A stretch of DNA of 64,000 bases from Bacillus sp. RO2 (GTDB lineage Bacteria > Bacillota > Bacilli > Bacillales > Bacillaceae_I): assembly GCF_012911845.1 (NCBI RefSeq), contig NZ_JAAXCU010000057.1:124001-188000 (forward strand), in the 5' to 3' direction. Below are positions 40,141 to 47,683 of this stretch, piece by piece (the first letter of the stretch is position 1; the number at the start of each line of letters is the position of its first letter). Position numbers and translations under genes: made by a program. Below the pieces are notes generated by a model. The model ran no database searches. It had not been told where the DNA came from and saw only the letters and a program-made list of their open reading frames with translations.

Positions 40141-41181
40141 ATGAACCCAAAAGTTAGCATTATTTTGCCAGCTTATAATTGTGAAAAATACATTTCAAAA
40201 TGTATTGAAAGCATCCTTGTACAAACTTTTCAAGATTTCGAATTAATAATAGTTAATGATGGGTCAAATGATAATACAGAAAAGATTATTCAACATTTTA
40301 TTAAGAATGACAGTAGAATCATTTACTTGATTCAAAAAAATCAAGGTCCTTCAGCAGCAAGAAATAATGGAATAAATAAAGCAAAAGGTGATTTTCTAGC
40401 ATTCATTGATTCAGATGATACAGTTAAGAAGAATTATGTTGAATTATTAGTAAATGGTGCCAAAAATTCTAATGCGGATTTAATCTGTTGTGGCTATGTT
40501 GATATTTCTGTGTATGGGTCATATAATTCCCATGATTTTTTGGGTTTAGAAAACATCACAAGAGAAAATTTCATAAAAATGGCATGTAAAGGAACTGGTG
40601 GAGTGTTATGGAGTAAGTTGTTTAAAACAAGCATCGTTAAGAAATATAACATTTTCTTAGATAACGATATTTTTATGTGTGAAGATCTTATATTTATTCT
40701 TAAATACGTTCAAAATTGTGATTCATATCTCTCGATAAATGAATATTTATATGAATATAATCGATTAAATGTTGAAAGTATAAGCTCAAATATTTCCCCT
40801 GCATATCTTAATAACTATGTTAAGGTATGGGATAAAATAAAACAAATTTTAACAATGAATTTTCAAAACCACTACTTAATTCAGAGTATTATTAGGGAGA
40901 AAGTTCAAGATGTAGCCATAAAAATAGTCGAGCAACAGTGCGCTACTCTAACTTCAAACAACTTGAGAAGTGTTCTTTATAACATAAATATACTTTTGAG
41001 AAATGACTATTTCATGAAATATAAACATGAATTTAAACCGCCCTTATATAGATATAAACCGCTCGTTTTCTTTATGAAATATGATTTGGTTTTACTATGT
41101 GTTTTATATGGACTGAAATTACATATTGCCAAAAAAATTTATGGTTTGATATTCCCTTTAAGAAAGACAGTGAAAATATGA
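40141..41181 (+). CDS. Family 2 glycosyltransferase
   Basis: A 346-residue GT-A glycosyltransferase of the group starting VSIILPAYNCEKYISKCIESIL, with LIIVNDGSNDNTEKII, GPSAARNNGINKAKGDFLAF and the DxD-like IDSDDTVKKNYVE near residue 97. The C-terminal ~130 residues are helical with two hydrophobic stretches (YKPLVFFMKYDLVLLCVLYGL), so membrane association is likely. Its stop overlaps the next gene (ATGA). Base composition is more AT-rich than the first half of the cluster. Confidence 0.88.
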   Translation: MNPKVSIILPAYNCEKYISKCIESILVQTFQDFELIIVNDGSNDNTEKIIQHFIKNDSRIIYLIQKNQGPSAARNNGINKAKGDFLAFIDSDDTVKKNYVELLVNGAKNSNADLICCGYVDISVYGSYNSHDFLGLENITRENFIKMACKGTGGVLWSKLFKTSIVKKYNIFLDNDIFMCEDLIFILKYVQNCDSYLSINEYLYEYNRLNVESISSNISPAYLNNYVKVWDKIKQILTMNFQNHYLIQSIIREKVQDVAIKIVEQQCATLTSNNLRSVLYNINILLRNDYFMKYKHEFKPPLYRYKPLVFFMKYDLVLLCVLYGLKLHIAKKIYGLIFPLRKTVKI

Positions 41182-42353
41182 GAAAAAAACAAATATTGTT
41201 TGTTATAGACTCTCTATATATTGGTGGAGCCGAAAAAAGTTTAATTTCTTTACTAAATAATATGGATAAAACCAAATTCCAAATTGACTTGCTTATGTTT
41301 AAAAGAGGTGGTGAGTTGGAGAATTTTCTTCCGAATAATGTAAAAATCCTTGAACCACCACAGTATTTTAAAAATGACAAAAATAACTATCGATCTAGAA
41401 TTATTAATTTTATCTTCAGGGTAAAAACATCAATAAACTTACGGTTAAATCTTTTTAAGAAAACACCACTCCATAGTGAACAAGTAGTTTATAAATCCAT
41501 AAGGAAAGTATTAACACCAATAAAGAAAAAGTATGATGTTGCAATAGCGTATAGCCAGGGAATGCCTACATATTATGTATCTCATAAAATTAATTCCTAC
41601 AAAAAACTTGCATGGATTAATACAGATTATAAAAACACTTTGTACAATAAAGAACTGGATTATATTTCATACAAGAACTTTGATGAAATAATCGCAGTTT
41701 CGGAAAACACAAAGAAATCTGTTATTAACACTTATGAAGATTACAAGGGAAAATTAGATGTAATAATGGATATTGTAGATTCAGAATTAATAATAAAAAT
41801 GTCAACCGAATACAGAGTTAATGAATTTTCAAGAGATACAATAAATATATTAACAGTTGGTAGGTTGGTAAGTGTTAAGGGATTCGACAGAGCGATCAAA
41901 GTAGCACTTTTACTTAAAAATGCTGGTCACAATTTTAAATGGTTTGTAGTGGGAGATGGACCAGATAGAAATCTATTGCAGAACATAGTAGATGAATCTA
42001 AATTAAGTAATCACTTTATTTTTCTTGGGAAAAAACTAAATCCTTATGTTTATATGAAAAATTGTGATATATACGTTCAAACATCCCTCAAGGAAGGCTT
42101 TGGCTTAACGTTATATGAAGCCAAAATATTGAAAAAGCCTATAGTATGTACTAACTTCCCAACTGCTAATGAAATAATACATCATGAAGTAGATGGCTTA
42201 ATTGTAGAACACAAAATTGAAAGTATTTTTGCAGGAATAGAACGGTATATTGTTGATATTCCATTTAAAGCAGAGATATTGAAAAACTTAGAAAAATGTA
42301 GTCGGAATTTGAAAATAGATCAGATAATTCAGTTCCATAAAAAAATAAACTGA
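41178..42353 (+). CDS. GT4 glycosyltransferase, paralogue 2
   Basis: A 391-residue GT-B enzyme starting MRKKQILFVIDSLYIGGAEK. It has the same segments as paralogue 1: AWINTDYKNTLYNKELD, VGRLVSVKGFDRAIKVAL, WFVVGDGPDRNLLQNIV, FIFLGKKLNPYVYMKNCDIY and VQTSLKEGFGLTLYEAKILK. The ATG at 41178 is taken because it overlaps the previous stop (ATGA); the in-frame upstream start lies deep inside the previous gene. It acts in the cytosol on lipid-linked sugars by inference from the family. Confidence 0.88.
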   Translation: MRKKQILFVIDSLYIGGAEKSLISLLNNMDKTKFQIDLLMFKRGGELENFLPNNVKILEPPQYFKNDKNNYRSRIINFIFRVKTSINLRLNLFKKTPLHSEQVVYKSIRKVLTPIKKKYDVAIAYSQGMPTYYVSHKINSYKKLAWINTDYKNTLYNKELDYISYKNFDEIIAVSENTKKSVINTYEDYKGKLDVIMDIVDSELIIKMSTEYRVNEFSRDTINILTVGRLVSVKGFDRAIKVALLLKNAGHNFKWFVVGDGPDRNLLQNIVDESKLSNHFIFLGKKLNPYVYMKNCDIYVQTSLKEGFGLTLYEAKILKKPIVCTNFPTANEIIHHEVDGLIVEHKIESIFAGIERYIVDIPFKAEILKNLEKCSRNLKIDQIIQFHKKIN

Positions 42354-42372
42354 TTAAGAGAGGTGTTATTAG

Positions 42373-43497
42373 TTGAAGAAGATATTCGTTGATATCTATT
42401 TGCAATTTAATCTAGGTGATGACTTGTTTTTAGACATTCTTGTGAAGAACTTTCCAGATTCCGAATTTACTATAAATTATTTAGGGAAAAATTATGACAA
42501 ATTTATATCAAATTATCAAAATTTAAAAAGGAGAAAATATACAATAATAAACAAAATAGGTCAGAAACTTAAATTAACTGATTCCATTACTAACTATAAT
42601 GATTTAGCAGAAAAATATGACGGTTTATTATTTATTGGTGGGGCTATATTCAGAGAGGAAGACTATCATCCAAATCTTTATAAAGATAGGATGAATCTTG
42701 TAAAATCATTTAAAGAAAAGAAGAAATCTGTTTTCATTCTGGGTGCAAATTTTGGACCTTTTATAACGCAATCATTTATAAATGACTACAGAAGATTATT
42801 TAAACTTTGTGATGATATATGTTTCCGAGATAAATATTCATATAATTTATTCAAAGATTTAAAGAATGTCCGCTATGCTCCAGATATAGTTTTTCAGTTG
42901 AATCCTTTAGAGTATGAGAGTCGTAAATCTTTAAATAAAATTGGGATCTCTATCATTGATGTAAGACATAAAATAGGAATGTCATCATACTACAATAATT
43001 ATATTACTAGCACTGTTTCCTTGATTGAGAAACTTTCAGAAAATGGATACGAAGTTTGTTTAATCTCATTTTGTGAGTTTGAAGGAGACATGAAAGTAAT
43101 AAGTGACATAACAAAACAGTTAACTCCGAAAGCTAAAAAATCTATCATTGAATACAATTATCAAGGAAATATAAAAGAAGCTATAAAATTTATAGCTTCT
43201 TTAAATTTGTTAATTGCTGCCCGATTTCATGCCAATATATTAGGGTTGGTTCTAAAAATAGGAATGATGCCAATAATATATAGCCAAAAAACTACGAACG
43301 TTTTAAATGATATTAATTTTTGTGATGTTAAATTAAATATGAACGAATTGGACTTACAATATAATGAGAAGGTTTTAGAACAATCATTTAATAACAAAGC
43401 TGATTCACTTCTCCTAAGGTCATTAAGAACGGAAGCAAAGGCACATTTTTTAAAATTAGAGTCATTCTTAATGCAGAAAGTAATGACCGGTTCATGA
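42373..43497 (+). CDS. Polysaccharide pyruvyl transferase family protein
   Basis: A 374-residue protein of the CsaB/EpsO/WcaK-like pyruvyl transferase group. Markers are the opening VDIYLQFNLGDDLFLDILVK, GGAIFREEDYHPNLYK, FILGANFGPF, the C-terminal LIAARFHANILGLVLKIG and PIIYSQKT. Such enzymes attach pyruvate ketals from phosphoenolpyruvate to a sugar, giving the polymer negative charge. The TTG start follows AGAGAGGTG. It overlaps the next gene by 4 bp. Glycosyltransfer rather than pyruvylation cannot be excluded for divergent members. Confidence 0.82.
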   Translation: MKKIFVDIYLQFNLGDDLFLDILVKNFPDSEFTINYLGKNYDKFISNYQNLKRRKYTIINKIGQKLKLTDSITNYNDLAEKYDGLLFIGGAIFREEDYHPNLYKDRMNLVKSFKEKKKSVFILGANFGPFITQSFINDYRRLFKLCDDICFRDKYSYNLFKDLKNVRYAPDIVFQLNPLEYESRKSLNKIGISIIDVRHKIGMSSYYNNYITSTVSLIEKLSENGYEVCLISFCEFEGDMKVISDITKQLTPKAKKSIIEYNYQGNIKEAIKFIASLNLLIAARFHANILGLVLKIGMMPIIYSQKTTNVLNDINFCDVKLNMNELDLQYNEKVLEQSFNNKADSLLLRSLRTEAKAHFLKLESFLMQKVMTGS

Positions 43498-44678
43498 AAA
43501 AAAGACTGTTATTTATGTTAATAGATATGAATATGGGTGGCACAGAGAAAGCATTCTTAAATTTCATCAATGAACTTTCTAAAAAAAGATACTCCATCAC
43601 GTTACTGTTGCTTGAAAACCAGGGTATGCTTTTAGATCAAATTCCTAAACATGTGGAAGTCAAATACGTGAAAAACTACCATAAAGTAAAAGAGCTATAC
43701 CAATCTCCCCCATTAAAATCTTTATTAAATTTATTAAGAAAAACACATATCAGATCCTCCATACATTTTGGTTTTGTGTATTTAATCTTAAAATTTTTTA
43801 ACAACAAATCTTTATACATGAAGTATATTTTAAAAAATTTACCTAATCTTACAGAAGACTATGATACTGCTGTTGCATTTGCCGGACCAATGGATATCAT
43901 AAGTTATTATGTAATAGAAAAAATTAAGGCTAAGCAAAAAATACAGTGGATACATTTTGATGTATCGAAAATAGGTTTTAACAAAAAGTCTGATGGAAGA
44001 ACCTTAAAAAGATTTGATAAAGTAATCGTAGTTTCAAAAGAAGGAAAAGAAAAATTAGTAAATTTAGTACCTTCAATCAAACAAAAAACATTTGTTTTTT
44101 ACAATGTATTAAGAAGAGAATATATACTTGAACAAGCAAAGTCAGGACCTACCTTTTCAGATGAGTTCACTGGATTAAGGATATTAACTGTAGGAAGAAT
44201 TACACATGAAAAAGGAATAGATATAGCAATTCATGCATTATCAAAATTAGTTAAAATGGGTTATAAAGTAAAATGGTATTGTGTTGGAGATGGTCCAAGT
44301 ATAAATAAATATACTAATCTAGTTAAAAGGTTAAATTTGGAATCATCCTTTATTTTCCTCGGTAGTTGTTTAAACCCTTATAACTACTTATTCAACTGTG
44401 ATATTTATGTACAGCCATCAAGGCATGAAGGATATTGTATAACATTAGCAGAAGCAATATGTCTTGAAAAACCAATTATTACAACTGGTTTTACTGGTGC
44501 AAAAGAACAAATAGATAATGGAGTAAATGGATTAATAGCTGATGAAGACATCCATTTGTCAATTGTCAAATTAATAGAGGACGAAGGAATGAGGAAAACG
44601 TTTTCTAAGAAGCTATCTGTTAAACGAGCATTTGAAGATAATATTCAAAATAGAATCGAATTTTTATTCCAAAAATAA
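43494..44678 (+). CDS. GT4 glycosyltransferase, paralogue 3
   Basis: A 394-residue GT-B enzyme starting KKRLLFMLIDMNMGGTEKAF. It repeats the paralogue pattern: IQWIHFDVSKIGFNKKSDG, VGRITHEKGIDIAIHAL, WYCVGDGPSINKYTNLV, FIFLGSCLNPYNYLFNCDIY and VQPSRHEGYCITLAEAICLE. It overlaps the pyruvyl transferase gene (ATGA) and ends 22 bp before the ABC transporter gene. The low-GC composition is shared with its neighbours. Confidence 0.88.
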   Translation: MKKRLLFMLIDMNMGGTEKAFLNFINELSKKRYSITLLLLENQGMLLDQIPKHVEVKYVKNYHKVKELYQSPPLKSLLNLLRKTHIRSSIHFGFVYLILKFFNNKSLYMKYILKNLPNLTEDYDTAVAFAGPMDIISYYVIEKIKAKQKIQWIHFDVSKIGFNKKSDGRTLKRFDKVIVVSKEGKEKLVNLVPSIKQKTFVFYNVLRREYILEQAKSGPTFSDEFTGLRILTVGRITHEKGIDIAIHALSKLVKMGYKVKWYCVGDGPSINKYTNLVKRLNLESSFIFLGSCLNPYNYLFNCDIYVQPSRHEGYCITLAEAICLEKPIITTGFTGAKEQIDNGVNGLIADEDIHLSIVKLIEDEGMRKTFSKKLSVKRAFEDNIQNRIEFLFQK

Positions 44679-44700
44679 CAATCATATTAAAGTGTAGAGG

Positions 44701-46476
44701 ATGGGTTATGTGTTAAACAACATAATGAATTTAAAGAGATTAATAAACGAAAAAGATATCAATAAATTTTATCTTTTGCTTTTTATGATGGTTATTGCTG
44801 CGCTTTTTGAAACTATTGGCATAGGGTTGATAGTACCAATAGTAGGTATTATTACAAACCCTAGTATCATTGAGAGCAACTTTTATCTTAATAAAATTTT
44901 TTATACTTTAAATTTTAGTTCAACTAACAAATTTGTTATTTTCGGAATATTTGCTTTGCTAGTGGTCTACATTTTTAAAAATGCTTACTTATTTTTATTT
45001 AACTTTGTACAATATAAAGTTATTTTAAGTCAACAATTAAAGCTATCGAAACGATTATTTACAGAATATTTGAAAAAGCCTTATGTTTTTCATTTAGAAC
45101 AGAATTCGTCTACTCTATTACGTAATATTAATGAAGAAATCCCAAAAGTGTTTCAAGGAATAGTTCTTTCCTACTTTCAAATAATTACTGAGGTTCTCGT
45201 AATAATATTGATTTTAGGATTGCTATTATTCTCCTCCCCTTTGGCAACTATGTCCGCAACTTTAATATTATTGACAAGCTTGTACTTCTTTGTGAAATAT
45301 TTCAAAGGAAAAATTACTAGCCTGGGTAAAGAGCAACAACAAATTAGTGGGAATATATTAAAATGGATAAATCAAGGACTAGGAGCAAGCAAGGAAATAA
45401 AAGTGGCTGGAAATGAAGATTATTTTGTTAACTCTTATTCAAGAATGCTAGCTATTAAAATAAGTAATAGTAGATATATTAAATTGTTAGAAATACTTCC
45501 CAGATTATTTATTGAGATCTTATTAGTATCAATTGTTTTATGTACACTTCTAATTACAGTTTTTCAGGGGTCAGACACCTCTAAATTAATGACTACAATG
45601 GCATTGTTTGCAATGGCTGCTTTTAGGTTAATGCCTTCAATTAATAAAATCGTAGGATTAATAACAACAATTAGATATAGTCAACCTGCACTTAAAGTAA
45701 TTTATGAAGATTTATTTGTTAATTCTAACTTGGAAAAGGAAAAATTAACATTACATCAAAATCAGCATCTTAATAATATCTATCCTAGCTTTTTTAAAGA
45801 AGAAATAAAACTCAACAATGTATCATTTCGATATCCAGACAAGTCAGATTTTTCTATAAATAATGTATCTCTTACTATAAAGAAAGGGGAGTCGGTTGCA
45901 ATTATTGGTGAATCAGGATCAGGAAAAACAACATTGATGGATATAATATTAGGGTTGTATTCCCCACAACAAGGAGAAATCTTGATTGATAATAAGCAAC
46001 TAGAGGTTGTTAGAAACAATTGGATAAAGGTAATTGGGTATATCCCCCAAAATATTTTTCTAACTGATAACACCATACGAAATAATATTGCTTTTGGAGT
46101 GGAAGAGAATGAAATAAATGAGGAAATTGTATGGGATACGTTAGAAAAAGCTCAATTAAAAAGCTTTGTTGAAAATTTACCTGATAAGTTGAATACTGTT
46201 GTAGGTGAAAGAGGAGTAAAGTTATCAGGAGGGCAACGACAAAGACTTGGGATCGCCAGAGCTCTATATAATAATCCGGAAATAATATTTATGGATGAAG
46301 GAACTTCAGCATTAGATAATGAGACAGAAAAAGAAGTAATGAAAGCAATAGATTGTTTGAAAGGAGAAAAAACGCTAATTATTATAGCTCATAGATTAAG
46401 TACAATTGAAAATTGTGATATTAGTTATAAATTAGATAAAGGAAAAATTGTATCAGAGAACAAAAAATATGCTTAA
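44701..46476 (+). CDS. ABC transporter with fused permease and ATPase (PglK/MsbA-like)
   Basis: A 591-residue half-transporter that would work as a homodimer. The N-terminal ~330 residues hold about six membrane helices (LLFMMVIAALFETIGIGLIV, FVIFGIFALLVVYIFKNAY and others). The ATPase has Walker A GESGSGKTT near residue 407, the signature LSGGQRQRLGIARAL and Walker B IIFMDEGTSALD (Glu replaced at neither site). The permease resembles lipid-linked-oligosaccharide flippases such as PglK. No Wzx-type flippase gene is visible in this cluster, so this protein is the best candidate for moving the repeat unit across the membrane. Confidence 0.88.
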   Translation: MGYVLNNIMNLKRLINEKDINKFYLLLFMMVIAALFETIGIGLIVPIVGIITNPSIIESNFYLNKIFYTLNFSSTNKFVIFGIFALLVVYIFKNAYLFLFNFVQYKVILSQQLKLSKRLFTEYLKKPYVFHLEQNSSTLLRNINEEIPKVFQGIVLSYFQIITEVLVIILILGLLLFSSPLATMSATLILLTSLYFFVKYFKGKITSLGKEQQQISGNILKWINQGLGASKEIKVAGNEDYFVNSYSRMLAIKISNSRYIKLLEILPRLFIEILLVSIVLCTLLITVFQGSDTSKLMTTMALFAMAAFRLMPSINKIVGLITTIRYSQPALKVIYEDLFVNSNLEKEKLTLHQNQHLNNIYPSFFKEEIKLNNVSFRYPDKSDFSINNVSLTIKKGESVAIIGESGSGKTTLMDIILGLYSPQQGEILIDNKQLEVVRNNWIKVIGYIPQNIFLTDNTIRNNIAFGVEENEINEEIVWDTLEKAQLKSFVENLPDKLNTVVGERGVKLSGGQRQRLGIARALYNNPEIIFMDEGTSALDNETEKEVMKAIDCLKGEKTLIIIAHRLSTIENCDISYKLDKGKIVSENKKYA

Positions 46477-46494
46477 TTAGAATTGGAGGTAACC

Positions 46495-47649
46495 ATGAAA
46501 AAAAAATACAAATACATTTTGGTTGAAAATGGAATATATATAAATGATAGAGTCAATTTAGTAACATTGTTTTTTTTATTGTATTATCGAACAAAATCTT
46601 TTTTTTATTTTTCTCGATTAAGTAAATCAAAATGGTTTAATATACTACCTTTACCAATTATTAGAGCAATTAGGGTGATGCATTTTTTTCTGAAGAGAAA
46701 TACTACACCAATAAGAATTATTGAGTCAGATATATATGGGCATTGTTTACTTACTTTACGCCAAGGAGAATATAAAGTTTTTAATTTGAAAAAAAAAACA
46801 GTAGAAACTTACTTTCCAGATATTTCAGACCCTGCATTTTTAGGGAAAGTAAGTAAGTTAATACAAATCAATGATATGTTAATAGCACCTAAGATAGTCG
46901 ATATTGACTCCTCTAAAAAAACTATCAAAGAACAATATTTCAATTACTACAGTTTACAAAGCTTGAAATGTAAGATGAAGCAGGAAATAAAAGATGTACT
47001 ATATCAATTGTTAAAATATCGACCTCCTAAAAAGGTGAAATTACAAAAATATATTGATATCAAAGTAAGAAAAATAGAAGAATATTTACTGAATTATGAA
47101 AGTAACATGAACATCAATAAGATAAAAAAATTTACTTCATCAAGATTACTTGAACTTGGGAAACAAATTGATTCTGAGGAATTAAATTTACATTTTTCTC
47201 ATGGCGATCTATGGGATGGAAATGTATTAGTACATGGCAATAATTTTATTGTTATTGACTGGAACACATACGGCTATAGGAGTCCATTTTTTGATACGTT
47301 TTATTATGTGTTCATAGAGTTTTTCAAAGATAAAAAGGTAGAAAAGCTTAGTGTGATTTACGCCAATAATAGAATGAAAGAACTTATTGCATCAATAATA
47401 GAAAGAGATGATACTTTTTTTAGTCAAAGAATAACTGATGAAAATATTAAGCATATTATTACAAAGTATATTAATATATTTATTATCGAATTAATTTACT
47501 TAAAGCTCGATTTAGAAAATGACAGAAAATGCCCTAACCATTTGGAAGAGACAGTTACATGGGTAGTTAGATGTGAAGAATTTCTAAAGTTTTGTGAAAT
47601 TAATAAATGTTTCGAAAGGGAAACTCTTTTTAATAGAGAAGCTCTATAA
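46495..47649 (+). CDS. Aminoglycoside-phosphotransferase-fold kinase-like protein
   Basis: A 384-residue protein with the choline/aminoglycoside kinase core near residues 237-265: LHFSHGDLWDGNVLVHG (Brenner motif with catalytic Asp and Asn) and IVIDWNTYGYRSPFFDT (metal-binding Asp). The N-terminal lobe is divergent and no glycine-rich loop is obvious. It could phosphorylate a sugar or a choline-like group for polymer decoration, which fits its place at the end of the eps operon. ATG 46495 follows GGAGG; the TTG at 46483 precedes that site. The stop codon lies inside a terminator hairpin. Confidence 0.78.
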   Translation: MKKKYKYILVENGIYINDRVNLVTLFFLLYYRTKSFFYFSRLSKSKWFNILPLPIIRAIRVMHFFLKRNTTPIRIIESDIYGHCLLTLRQGEYKVFNLKKKTVETYFPDISDPAFLGKVSKLIQINDMLIAPKIVDIDSSKKTIKEQYFNYYSLQSLKCKMKQEIKDVLYQLLKYRPPKKVKLQKYIDIKVRKIEEYLLNYESNMNINKIKKFTSSRLLELGKQIDSEELNLHFSHGDLWDGNVLVHGNNFIVIDWNTYGYRSPFFDTFYYVFIEFFKDKKVEKLSVIYANNRMKELIASIIERDDTFFSQRITDENIKHIITKYINIFIIELIYLKLDLENDRKCPNHLEETVTWVVRCEEFLKFCEINKCFERETLFNREAL

Positions 47650-47682
47650 TTATTGTTTAATTAATAGAGCTTCTCAAAATTT
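47636..47682. terminator. Bidirectional terminator closing the eps operon and the beta-helix gene
   Basis: GAGAAGCTCTA (47636-47646) pairs with TAGAGCTTCTC (47665-47675), extended by AT pairs inside, with AAAATTTTTT on the right. Confidence 0.8.
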
Positions 47683-47683
47683 T

